The notes under the pieces are model-generated. The model was not told where the DNA came from. It did no database searches and saw only the letters and a program-made list of their open reading frames with translations. From NCBI RefSeq assembly GCF_007671675.1, contig NZ_VCGW01000002.1, forward strand, positions 1,017,964 to 1,081,963: a stretch of 64,000 bases of DNA, written 5' to 3'. Both the position numbers and the translations under genes were made by a program. The stretch comes from Marinobacter maritimus (GTDB lineage: Bacteria; Pseudomonadota; Gammaproteobacteria; Pseudomonadales; Oleiphilaceae). Shown in pieces: positions 9,886 through 18,155 of the stretch (its first letter is position 1; each line of letters starts with the position of its first letter).

Positions 9886-11580
9886 ATGTCTATGTCCGAT
9901 TATCGGTCACTGTTTTTAAAGTCTTTTTGTCTGGTGACAGGGCTATTTTTGTTGTCCGGTTGTAACGACAACAATAATGACGGCACAGCGTCGTCGGAGA
10001 ACCCGCAAGTCAGCAGTGTAATGCCTGCTGACAGTGCCGCCGGCGTCAGCCCGGACACCAAAATTACAGCTGCTTTTGCCGAAGATATGCTGGGCACCAG
10101 TATCAGTGAACGTACCGTTCGCTTATCCCGAAACGGTACCGATGTACCTGCTGGTGTAACGTTTGATGGTGCCAGCAATGTTGTCACACTGACGCCTGTA
10201 TTGGGGCTTGGTTTGTTGGGCCACTACCAGTTCACTCTGGATGCCGCCATTGCGGATTTATCCGGTAATGCGCTGTCTTCCCCCGTGACGTCGTCATTTA
10301 CCGTACGTGATGGTGTGTGGGGCGAAACCGCGACATCCTTCAATTTTCAGGAAAGGAATAGCGAGGATGTTCAGGTGGCGACGGGTACGGATGGTGAAGC
10401 GTTCGCCGTCTGGGTTACGGATAATGGAAATCCTGTCAGTAGCCACTATACGCCAGAGGAGGGCTGGAGCCTTCCCGCGGATCTTGACGACGGCAGTTAT
10501 GCTGCAGGTAAAAGACACCCGCAGATTGCCATCGATAACGAAGGCAATGCTATCGCGGTCTGGCAGACCTACTTCAACAACGGATCGTATACCCTTGGCT
10601 CTAACCGTTATACAAAGGCTGGCGGCTGGGGTACAGCGGTAACAATTGGCGCCACCCCGATACACCTTGTCTTGTTACAACAAAATGAGAAAGCTCTGCT
10701 TGGGTTTGATGAGCAGGGCAATGCACTGGTCATTCGTGCCGGGCGAAACTATAGCCCTCCTGGTGGTTTTCTGGTTCTGGTCAACCGTTATTCCAAGCAA
10801 GACGGCAGCTGGGGAGGCGAGACCCCCATAGTGTCCAGTGGATTGCTCGAATTGCGTCAAGCACAGTTCACGATAACCGCCGATGGAAGCGCCTTTGCCA
10901 CGTGGGTACAGGCGATCAGTTCCAGCGACTGTGCTATCCAGGCCAGCCGCTATGCACCAGGAAGCGGTTGGACAGCAGCGGAAATCGTCGGTCCGGGGCT
11001 CTGCCTTTCCGAACCGCAGATCGGAATGGATGAGGAAGGCAATGCTATCGTGGTCTGGAACCAGCCTTCAGGGCCAACGCCGAATATCTGGGCTAATCGC
11101 TATTCGGCAGGCGAGGGGTGGGGAACCGCTCAGATGATTGAGTCGGATGGCGAAGGTACTTCCAGGGGCCCGCAGGTTGCGGTCACACCAAAGGGCGACG
11201 CGCTTGTGGTATGGCGTAAAAATAATGGCATGAGCGACCGGAATCGAGCCAGTCGCTATTCGCAACAAAGCGATAGCTGGAGCCAACCTGAGAACATTAG
11301 TGCGGGCGATAGCGACAGTGTGGAATCTCCCCAGTTAGCGCTTGATGTGGACGGCAATGCTTTGGCGGTGTGGCGGCGTGACATAAACGGTAAGTCTGAA
11401 GTTCGCGCTGGTCGTTACGCAGTCGGTAGCGGCTGGAAAGCACCTTTAATCATTACGTCAGATCAAGCCGTGCCCCAAACCGCGGTTCAGGTAGCGGTTG
11501 ATTCTGACGGCACCGGGATTGTTTATTGGACGCGGCCCTTGGGTTCAGATTCCCGTATTTATAGCAAACGTTTCGACTAG
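9886..11580 (+). CDS. Lipoprotein with Ig-like domain and seven-fold-like repeats
   Basis: A 564-residue secreted lipoprotein. The signal peptide ends in a lipobox (LLSGC) near residue 26, followed by an Asn/Asp-rich linker. Residues about 40-140 form a bacterial Ig-like (Big_5/SbsA type) domain, with the usual opening P...PADSAAGVSPDTKITAAFAEDM. The rest is a run of repeats of roughly 55-60 residues built around D..GNAIAVW and RY....GW; about six or seven copies can be counted, which suggests a beta-propeller-like fold. The start ATG 9886 follows AAGGA by five bases; another ATG six bases later is possible. Function unknown; probably cell-surface binding. It lies alone, flanked by non-coding DNA and by two copies of a short repeat. 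Confidence 0.82.
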   Translation: MSMSDYRSLFLKSFCLVTGLFLLSGCNDNNNDGTASSENPQVSSVMPADSAAGVSPDTKITAAFAEDMLGTSISERTVRLSRNGTDVPAGVTFDGASNVVTLTPVLGLGLLGHYQFTLDAAIADLSGNALSSPVTSSFTVRDGVWGETATSFNFQERNSEDVQVATGTDGEAFAVWVTDNGNPVSSHYTPEEGWSLPADLDDGSYAAGKRHPQIAIDNEGNAIAVWQTYFNNGSYTLGSNRYTKAGGWGTAVTIGATPIHLVLLQQNEKALLGFDEQGNALVIRAGRNYSPPGGFLVLVNRYSKQDGSWGGETPIVSSGLLELRQAQFTITADGSAFATWVQAISSSDCAIQASRYAPGSGWTAAEIVGPGLCLSEPQIGMDEEGNAIVVWNQPSGPTPNIWANRYSAGEGWGTAQMIESDGEGTSRGPQVAVTPKGDALVVWRKNNGMSDRNRASRYSQQSDSWSQPENISAGDSDSVESPQLALDVDGNALAVWRRDINGKSEVRAGRYAVGSGWKAPLIITSDQAVPQTAVQVAVDSDGTGIVYWTRPLGSDSRIYSKRFD

Positions 11581-12299
11581 ATAACTCGCCAAGGAAAAAA
11601 TCGGGGCAGACTTATTTTTTGGATAACACCTTGTTAGCTAAAGTAGCCCCGATTTTATCATGTCGAATGTGTCCAGAATCAGCGCCACAAGCTGGTCTTT
11701 CGCAGATAGCTACACCGTGTAGTCAGAGCATGCCTGTTCGTTTGGGAGTCGCAATCTTTACAAGGAATGCCAAGGCGTACACCGGCCAGCCATCGTCGAT
11801 AATTAATCTTCGTTAATGTCTGGCGGCTTTTTATCCTTGCCTGATGTACCGCTTGGCAGTGTTTGGCTACTTATATCTGTTTGGGTCTTATGTCGTAACG
11901 GCATATATTGGTGTCGTTATAAGCGTCACAATATTTTAGGAGTTTGATTATATATTAAAAATAATAATCAACAGTATTAACTAGTAACTACAGTTTGTTC
12001 TTAATAAACCACTGAAGGTTTTAATAACGAATTCGTCTTTACCAGTTAGCCAGACCGAACCTGTTCGCTCTACTCAATTCATCGAATTTACTCTTAATGC
12101 CAAACAGCTGAACTATTACAAATTACATTGTCGCCTCTGCAAACCTGCTGTGTGACGTATGCTTTTATAACGCAGTTGCAATGCTCGTCCCGGCACTGAT
12201 CTGGCATTTGGTACCGGGAGTGCGAGAGCAGTCGCAAGCCGTCGCTTAAAAAGCCAGTAGCACTTCAAATAAAAGCTGGAATGTACGAGGAAATAATCT
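11581..12299. other. 720-base gene-free stretch, AT-rich in the middle
   Basis: No supported gene; the short frame at 11619-11816 has no ribosome site and no recognisable content. Bases about 11870-12110 are clearly richer in A and T than the rest of the window. The left edge holds an inverted repeat (listed separately). Near 12290 the sequence GAGGAAATAATCT gives the ribosome site of the outer-membrane protein gene. Confidence 0.6.
11597..11656. repeat. Perfect 11-base inverted repeat with 38-base spacer
   Basis: The arms AAAATCGGGGC (11597-11607) and GCCCCGATTTT (11646-11656) are exact reverse complements. The left arm extends into a sequence that is repeated at 9647-9663. Arms of this wording are commonly seen next to REP-associated tyrosine transposase (IS200-like) remnants; that link is from memory and not proven here. 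The spacer is too long for a normal intrinsic terminator. Confidence 0.6.
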
Positions 12300-12812
12300 A
12301 TGAAACTTATGCACTCTGCGGCAATTATCTGCCTGGCACTTTCACCCGCGCTGGTTTCGGCTGAACCCGAGTCCGGTGATGGCCTTTTTGCTTTGACCGG
12401 TAGCGGTTCAAGTGACAATGATTTTGATAACAACGTTGCTGCCGTCAGCTTTGACGTGGGCAAGTTCTTCTCCGACAACCTCGCTGCTGGCTTACGCCAA
12501 AGTTTTGGTTTTTCGGATTCGGAAAGCAATTCGAGTTGGTCGGGCGCCTCACGGGGCTTTGTCGATTACCACTTTGACGGTGGTAGCTGGCAGCCCTTTG
12601 TCGGTGCCAACCTCGGTGGTATCTATGGTGATGACGTGGATGAAACTTTCTTTGCCGGCCCCGAGGTCGGTGTGAAGTATTATGTCCGGGAAAAAACTTA
12701 CATCACCGTTCAGATGGAATATCAGGTGTTCTTTGACAGCGCCAGTGACGCCGACGACAATTTCGATGATGGCGCCTTCGCATACAGCGCAGGTATCGGT
12801 TACAACTTCTGA
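12300..12812 (+). CDS. Small outer-membrane beta-barrel protein
   Basis: A 170-residue protein with a cleavable signal peptide (cleavage after VSA, about residue 21). The mature part alternates glycine, aromatic and polar residues in about eight short amphipathic strands and ends in tyrosine-asparagine-phenylalanine, the usual C-terminal signature of outer-membrane barrels. It resembles OmpW/OmpA-like small barrels or opacity-type proteins, with no periplasmic domain. A ribosome site GAGGAAA lies just upstream and a strong terminator follows ten bases after the stop, so it is transcribed alone. Ligand unknown. Confidence 0.75.
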   Translation: MKLMHSAAIICLALSPALVSAEPESGDGLFALTGSGSSDNDFDNNVAAVSFDVGKFFSDNLAAGLRQSFGFSDSESNSSWSGASRGFVDYHFDGGSWQPFVGANLGGIYGDDVDETFFAGPEVGVKYYVREKTYITVQMEYQVFFDSASDADDNFDDGAFAYSAGIGYNF

Positions 12813-12822
12813 TCGGCATGAG

Positions 12823-12855
12823 AACCCCGGGCTCTCATGCCCCGGGGTTTTTTTG
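12823..12855 (+). terminator. Rho-independent terminator
   Basis: A perfect nine-base-pair GC-rich stem (AACCCCGGG at 12823-12831 with CCCGGGGTT at 12841-12849), a nine-base loop and a run of Ts. It ends the outer-membrane protein gene and lies before the iron-type ADH start. Confidence 0.9.
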
Positions 12856-12908
12856 TTCCCTCCCCTAAACAGGGGGCATCCCTTTCTATCTTCTGGGCGA
12901 TATTTCCT

Positions 12909-14051
12909 ATGTTAGGCGCATTTGGCTTGGTAACTCCGACTGAAATCCTGTTCGGGCGGGGGCACATAGCCCAACTGAACGACCGGGCGACAAAGCTGGG
13001 TACGCGCGCGTTGATTGTGCACGGTAAAAATCCAGACAGGCTCTCTGAGGTTTTCGAGTCACTCAAGACGGTCGATATCGTCGAGACTCTGTCCGTTGAA
13101 AAAGAGCCTGACCTGAAGGCGCTGATGGCAGCCATTGATCAAGGTAAATCACTGGGCATCGATCTGGTGCTCGGGATTGGCGGCGGGTCTGTTATGGATT
13201 CAGCCAAGGTACTTGCTGCCATGTTGCCAAGCCAGACGGACTTGATGAGCCATTTGGAGGTGGTGGGTAGCGGGCTGCCATTATCGGCCAGGCGCCTACC
13301 GCTGATTCTGGCCCCAACCACCTCGGGTACGGGGGCGGAAGTCACTCGAAATGCGGTTATCGATATTGCAGAAGCCCAGCGTAAGGTAAGTCTCAGGGAT
13401 AATCAGTTGCTCCCTGATCTTGCCTTGGTAGACCCTGCACTGACGGACAATTGCCCCCGGCAGGTCAGCTTGCACTCCGGGCTGGATGCGATCACGCAGG
13501 TCATCGAACCTTACCTTTCATCGCGCGCTAATCTGTTCACGGATATGCTGTGTAATGAAGCAATTCCCAAAGGGCTGCTGGCGTTAAAGCGACTGATGGA
13601 TGGGGAATCGGAAGACGCGCGTGACGCTCTGGCTCAGGTCAGCCTCTTCGGCGGGCTCGCGCTCGCGAACTCAGGGCTGGGTGTCGTGCACGGCATTGCA
13701 GGCCCGTTGGGCGGATTATGTGGTGCCCCCCATGGCGCCATCTGTGGCGCCCTATTGCCAGCGGGTATTGCCGCTAATAGAGACAGCGTGGTCAATGCCG
13801 ACCAGAAGGCCCGTATTGATCATGTTATTGGCTGGATTGCTGAAGTATTTGAGACGTCTGCCGACCAGGCATTACCGCGTTTTCGTGAATGGATTACCCG
13901 GAATGGCTTACCCGGACTGGCTTCGATTGGCGTGACGGAAGATCACATTGTTTCAGCCTCACTAGCAGCCGCGAGCTCTTCTTCCATGAAAGCAAATCCC
14001 GTTGTGTTGCCAACGGCAACCATCGAAAACATCATGCGCCAGTCGTTTTGA
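12909..14051 (+). CDS. Iron-containing alcohol dehydrogenase
   Basis: A 380-residue cytoplasmic group III dehydrogenase. Seen: the NAD(P)-binding GGGSVMDSAKV near residue 93, PTTSGTGAEVTRNAV, and metal-site signatures SLHSGLDAITQVIEPY and GVVHGIAGPLGG...APHGAICG, which supply the Asp and His ligands. Substrate cannot be told; relatives oxidise or reduce simple alcohols, lactaldehyde or similar. ATG 12909 is chosen because homologous proteins begin close to this point and because the frame upstream lies inside the terminator of the previous gene. The ribosome site is weak. A decayed fragment of a related gene appears 3.4 kb upstream. Confidence 0.88.
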   Translation: MLGAFGLVTPTEILFGRGHIAQLNDRATKLGTRALIVHGKNPDRLSEVFESLKTVDIVETLSVEKEPDLKALMAAIDQGKSLGIDLVLGIGGGSVMDSAKVLAAMLPSQTDLMSHLEVVGSGLPLSARRLPLILAPTTSGTGAEVTRNAVIDIAEAQRKVSLRDNQLLPDLALVDPALTDNCPRQVSLHSGLDAITQVIEPYLSSRANLFTDMLCNEAIPKGLLALKRLMDGESEDARDALAQVSLFGGLALANSGLGVVHGIAGPLGGLCGAPHGAICGALLPAGIAANRDSVVNADQKARIDHVIGWIAEVFETSADQALPRFREWITRNGLPGLASIGVTEDHIVSASLAAASSSSMKANPVVLPTATIENIMRQSF

Positions 14052-14112
14052 TCAAGGTTTGTTTCGGGCCTAAGCAGCTTTGGGCGCCGACGACGCAGAC
14101 CGCCCTCCCGGC

Positions 14113-16206
14113 TTAGGAAGTAACGCTTGGGGGTGTTGACTCGATTTTATTGTAAACCAGGCCGCAGGCCGTCAGTTCGGTCATCGGGTTGCGATTCAGT
14201 GCCTCCACAATGCGTTCCAGAATGTATTGCTCTGGTGCCTGGAAGACGCCGTCGGCGTAACCGATCGCGGCGCAGATCTGAATGATCAACTCCCCGAGCT
14301 TTTCTTTGCCCCGCAACTGTCGTAGTGCCGTTAGCGCGGCGGCTTCGATTTCCGCCCGGTCGCCTTCGCGCCACTGATCCACCAGATTCATCATGTCTTC
14401 CATGCCCCTTTCAATGGAAAAATCGAGCATGTTGAATTCGGCCATTTTGGTCAGCGAGCTTCGGAATACGTCTCGTTCGCTGTCATCCAGTAAACCATCG
14501 GCCATTGCGGTCGCGGCCGCCGCTACCGTCAACGCCTGCTTCAGCGTGCCACGCTCGAGCTTGCCCGATTCCACTTTGAGCTCATGACTGTAGCGGGAAA
14601 TAAATCGGGACACCCGCTGGGTGGGGGTGTGGTAACGGTTGTTGCGGAACCAGTGGGGCACCAATGCGCCGATCAGCAGTGCCGCAACGGTGCCCTGGAT
14701 AATGTAGTGCACCAGGCCCTGCAGGCTTTTGTTCTGAAACGCTGGTGCCTTGGTGCCTTCAAAAGGATAGAACCCATGCATGGCGGCGTAAGCCATGTAG
14801 GTCGCCACCAATACGATAAGACCCATCGATGCGGTATCGGCAAGGCGCTTGCGTTTAGTTGAGGAGCCCCACCAATCGGAATCACACACCCAGGCGACAC
14901 CAAAACCCACCGCAAACGACACCACCAAGTAGGGGTAGGACCAGGATAAATCGATCAGCAGTCGGTCAAAAGCGACTTCGTATCCCACCCCCTCAAACGT
15001 GTAACGGGTAAATCGAAGCGCCGAAATAATTATCAGGCTGGCGCCCGCAGCTATCAACCCGGATGCAGCATAGCCCAGCCAAGGCCGGCTGTGGGTTGCT
15101 TCAATATCGGCAAATCGCCAGTGGTCTTTGGGGTAGATGCCTATAAACGCCGAAACACCGTAGTTGGCGCCCATCAAGAATGCGAAGAAGATAATCTCGC
15201 CAATCACCCGCGAGCTGACACCACCCTCAAGGCTGTAGCGGACAAAGGAGAGCGTCATGAACGACAGCATGATCAAGCTCATGAGCTTCACCAGTTGCGC
15301 TGCACTGAGGTTTTCCTCATCGTCGCTGGCCAGCTCAAACCCGAACATCTCGATGGCTCTGCGCCGGGCAGTGTTGCCGGTTTCGGCGCTGAGCACAGCG
15401 TGGGCCATCAAACGGCAAATTTTTATGAACAGATCACGACCATCACTGACCAGAGTCTCTCGCAGGTCCTGCTCGATACGCTGCAGTTGCCCGCCCATTT
15501 CGTCCACCCTGCGATAGTAGGCCGAAACCCGGGCACTCATGGTCGCAAATTGCATTTTCAGGGTTTCATATTCACTTTCGCGCGCCTGGATAAAGCGCTG
15601 GTAGCGAACATCGTGGGCGCTTTGCCAGTGCTTGATTTCCATCAGCAAGGAACAGGCAGTGGCCCAGGCAAATGCAGGCGATGCGTGATCGTCGAAACAT
15701 TCTTTCTTGATATGGATGTCGTAGTACTTGGCCTCCCGGTCGAGCTGGTCGTACTTGGTCGGGAAGATATGATAGGGCGCGCGATACATGCGGTGCGCCA
15801 ATTTTACCGCGTGGCCGGGAATTTCCGCCAGATCCCAAAAAATCTGCAGCAGCCGTTGGTCGGCTTTCTTCAACATGGGGAAGTTGGGCAATAGGGCCGT
15901 GAAAATAAGAGCCGTGGTGATAGGACTGCGAAAAAGATCCCGTCCCTCCGATTCGGTACTCGCAGCGTCGCCCAGTAATACCAGCACCTTTTCCAGCACT
16001 TCGGGCGACACCCAGGCCACAACCGTAACCATCCAATAGATTGCCAATAAGGTTGCCGCGTAAAGTCCAAAACAGGCAACAAAACGCAGGCGGGTGGTGG
16101 AACTGCGATTGGAGTTTGGCGTGTTGAAGCGACCATAAGCGTGGAAGGCAACAAAGATCGCGCCAATGGCAAACTCGAATGCCTTGGAAGAAACAAAACC
16201 ATCCAT
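14113..16206 (-). CDS. Polytopic membrane protein with C-terminal TerB-like domain
   Basis: A 697-residue inner-membrane protein. Helices are predicted near residues 10-25, 45-70 and 92-110, then a cytoplasmic region of about 200 residues with a helical, likely coiled part (roughly 215-270), then a block of about eight helices between 310 and 545. The last 130 residues (from about 555) are a TerB-like all-helical domain with the acidic AMADGLLDDSERD and AIGYADGVFQAPEQ motifs, two copies of the Asp-rich loop typical of TerB/DjlA. TerB domains bind metals and sit in membrane-associated stress complexes. No tellurite operon genes are nearby; the gene is alone and converges with the iron-type ADH. 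Function not known. Confidence 0.7.
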   Translation of the reverse strand: MDGFVSSKAFEFAIGAIFVAFHAYGRFNTPNSNRSSTTRLRFVACFGLYAATLLAIYWMVTVVAWVSPEVLEKVLVLLGDAASTESEGRDLFRSPITTALIFTALLPNFPMLKKADQRLLQIFWDLAEIPGHAVKLAHRMYRAPYHIFPTKYDQLDREAKYYDIHIKKECFDDHASPAFAWATACSLLMEIKHWQSAHDVRYQRFIQARESEYETLKMQFATMSARVSAYYRRVDEMGGQLQRIEQDLRETLVSDGRDLFIKICRLMAHAVLSAETGNTARRRAIEMFGFELASDDEENLSAAQLVKLMSLIMLSFMTLSFVRYSLEGGVSSRVIGEIIFFAFLMGANYGVSAFIGIYPKDHWRFADIEATHSRPWLGYAASGLIAAGASLIIISALRFTRYTFEGVGYEVAFDRLLIDLSWSYPYLVVSFAVGFGVAWVCDSDWWGSSTKRKRLADTASMGLIVLVATYMAYAAMHGFYPFEGTKAPAFQNKSLQGLVHYIIQGTVAALLIGALVPHWFRNNRYHTPTQRVSRFISRYSHELKVESGKLERGTLKQALTVAAAATAMADGLLDDSERDVFRSSLTKMAEFNMLDFSIERGMEDMMNLVDQWREGDRAEIEAAALTALRQLRGKEKLGELIIQICAAIGYADGVFQAPEQYILERIVEALNRNPMTELTACGLVYNKIESTPPSVTS

Positions 16207-16390
16207 AGCCCGCGTCCTTTGTCCCCTATGTCATAAAGATAGCTCCCTGACATAGATTGGTCCAGAAGACATGGCCAATACCGGCTGAGGCATAGATAGT
16301 CTCGTCATTGGCGGAGCCCGTAGCCAGAAATATGGATACGCCAGTTCTCCCACTGAACTGAGACTTGATGAATATAGAGGAGAGCGTGAA

Positions 16391-16468
16391 ATGACCAGGC
16401 TCGCAATCACCTCGTTTTCAGCGCTGCTGGTCGTACCTGCGGGTATCGATAAAGCGGCTACTGGATAG
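16391..16468 (+). CDS. Possible 25-residue leader or relic of a secreted protein
   Basis: An ATG at 16391 follows a strong GAGGAGAG site and opens a 25-codon frame that looks like the start of a signal peptide (basic residue, then a hydrophobic stretch FSALLVVPAG) but stops at a TAG. Cytochrome b561 genes often sit beside YceI-type secreted proteins, so this may be the remaining 5' end of such a gene. It could equally be chance. Confidence 0.3.
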   Translation: MTRLAITSFSALLVVPAGIDKAATG

Positions 16469-16477
16469 GTTTATTGC

Positions 16478-17035
16478 CTAATCAAACAGGCTCATACGTT
16501 TCATAACGTTGTCCCGCTTGATTTTCCAATGGAAAATCGCGCCCGCCATATGCAGTACCACCAAAACCAGAATGGTCCAGCCCAGCCATCCATGCAGCAT
16601 AAAGAGCTGTTCTGATAACTGTTCATCCTTGCCAATGACTCCTGGCAATTGCCAGACGAAAAACTCCACCGGGAAGCCGCCGCTTGCGGTGGCTGTCCAG
16701 CCGATTAACGGCATGATAATAAGCGCTAAATAGAGTAAGTGATGAACACTGGTGCTGACGACTCTCTCGAACCTGTTCAAGGGGGGGACATAGTCTGGAA
16801 CCGCAAAGGCAAGGCGGGTAATAACACGCAGCGTCATCAGCAGTAATATCAACACGCCCAGCGTTTTATGGCTGCCATACAGCACGTTGGTCAGTGTTTT
16901 TCCCATCAGATCGACTGTGCCTTCAAACCCCAGAAAACCCAGCGTCAAGCCGCTGGCCAAGGACAGCAGAACGGCGCCAGCCAACAGCCAGTGGAGTAGT
17001 CTGTGCGGGTAGACATAGCGATCCAATGCTTGCAT
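16478..17035 (-). CDS. Cytochrome b561 family membrane protein
   Basis: A 185-residue di-heme membrane protein with four helices that passes electrons between the quinone pool and periplasmic partners. Conserved heme-ligand histidines are visible in HRLLHW near residue 11, GSHKTLG near 55, VHHLLYL near 97 and LHGWLGW near 144, with LHMAGAIFHWK at the end of helix four. Length and order match the CybB/b561 family. The only neighbour that could be a partner is the broken signal-peptide-like frame just downstream on the other strand. Confidence 0.88.
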   Translation of the reverse strand: MQALDRYVYPHRLLHWLLAGAVLLSLASGLTLGFLGFEGTVDLMGKTLTNVLYGSHKTLGVLILLLMTLRVITRLAFAVPDYVPPLNRFERVVSTSVHHLLYLALIIMPLIGWTATASGGFPVEFFVWQLPGVIGKDEQLSEQLFMLHGWLGWTILVLVVLHMAGAIFHWKIKRDNVMKRMSLFD

Positions 17036-17238
17036 GTGGCGCTCCTGACAACCTTCCGTTCAATTCAGTTTAGTCACTAAAGCGATATCGCGCTGATTAA
17101 AACGCCGCAGAAAACGCTACCTTGGGTCTCGGATTTTTTCGCTATACCCTTTCGGAAAAGGCGCTTCAAGCGCACGCTCGCCACGTAAGAGGTCTGGTTT
17201 CAATACGTTACAATCTTAACGAGGACATCGGAGAACAG

Positions 17239-17275
17239 GTGAACTAGAGTTCACTGAATCGGGCTTTTTCCCGAT
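17239..17275 (+). other. Two adjacent small hairpins upstream of the Sel1 lipoprotein gene
   Basis: GTGAAC-TAGA-GTTCAC (17239-17254) and ATCGGG-CTTTTT-CCCGAT (17258-17275) are perfect six-base-pair hairpins three bases apart, about 40 bases before the start codon. They could affect translation or be an operator; neither is a standard terminator. Confidence 0.4.
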
Positions 17276-17312
17276 GTGGGTATGCAATCTTTTGGGTCTC
17301 ATGGTGGGTTCG

Positions 17313-18155
17313 ATGTATCGACTGCTTGTCATCATGATGAGTGCAGTGCTAATTGCAGGCTGCGGAAATTTAAAGACCAGTGACTTCCTGAGTCGTACCG
17401 GTGATGCGTTGAGCAAAATTGGGAAAAGGGATTCTGCGGCTGATTTTGACCAGGAAATCCAACCACTTTTTGACCAACCTTATATTGATCCGTTAACAGA
17501 GTATTTGCAGCGTTACGCGGGTGACCATGCCCGCACTGCTCAGCTCGGGCAAGTGAGGGAGGAGCGTGAACGCCGTTGTGCCGCTATTGCCCGGCGTTAT
17601 AACACGGGAGAGATTACCCAAGCCGGCTTGGCGCGGTATCGTCTTGGCTATGATTTTTCCTGTCCGCAGAACGTGGCAGCCTATGAAGCACGGCTTGAGG
17701 CCATGCCGCAGTCGCCAAAATCCACTCGGCAGCCAGTCAGTGAATCGCTGAGCGATGACAGTGAGGTAAGCGATAACGAGCCTCAAAAAGTTGCCGTATC
17801 GGGCCAGATGAACGACTGCTACCTGCTCACTCGGATTCGCAACTTCAGTGGCGCCCTGAAGGCCTGTCGTGGCCCCGCCGAAGGTGGCGTTGTTGGCGCG
17901 CAGGCAAGCATGGCCCAGATCGAGAATGCTCTGGGTAATCACGAGTCAGCCTATCGCTGGGCACGGCAGGCCGCGCCTGAATCCGGCCAGGCGGCTTATC
18001 TGCTAGGCGAAATGTACGCACAGGGGCGTGGTGTCGCGCAGGATAAGAATATGGCTGTGAAGTGGTTCAAAGCTGCTGCAGGGCTCGGCCATGCCGAAGC
18101 TGAACGCGCTCTGGCTAATCTGGACTCAGCCCCTGCGGCATCCAATGCACATTAA
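17313..18155 (+). CDS. Sel1-repeat lipoprotein
   Basis: A 280-residue lipoprotein with a short signal peptide ending in LIAGC at about residue 17. The middle is a charged helical region with no name I recognise, then a Ser/Glu-rich linker near 150-170, and two Sel1-like helical repeats at the C-terminus (YLLGEMYAQGRGVAQDKNMA is one). Sel1 repeats are protein-binding scaffolds. The start ATG 17313 gives the best signal peptide; ATG 17301 is an alternative. The stop overlaps the start of the downstream Cache-GGDEF-EAL gene by eleven bases, so the two are very likely made together, and the lipoprotein is a candidate partner for the sensor domain of that protein. Confidence 0.78.
   Translation: MYRLLVIMMSAVLIAGCGNLKTSDFLSRTGDALSKIGKRDSAADFDQEIQPLFDQPYIDPLTEYLQRYAGDHARTAQLGQVREERERRCAAIARRYNTGEITQAGLARYRLGYDFSCPQNVAAYEARLEAMPQSPKSTRQPVSESLSDDSEVSDNEPQKVAVSGQMNDCYLLTRIRNFSGALKACRGPAEGGVVGAQASMAQIENALGNHESAYRWARQAAPESGQAAYLLGEMYAQGRGVAQDKNMAVKWFKAAAGLGHAEAERALANLDSAPAASNAH

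Noticed and set aside
11619..11816. 65-residue frame after the lipoprotein gene
   Set aside because: No ribosome site and no recognisable protein; it lies over the inverted repeat.
14070..14117. Inverted CCTAAGC / GCTTAGG between the iron-type ADH and the TerB gene
   Set aside because: Only seven bases with a long spacer and no T run; may be chance.
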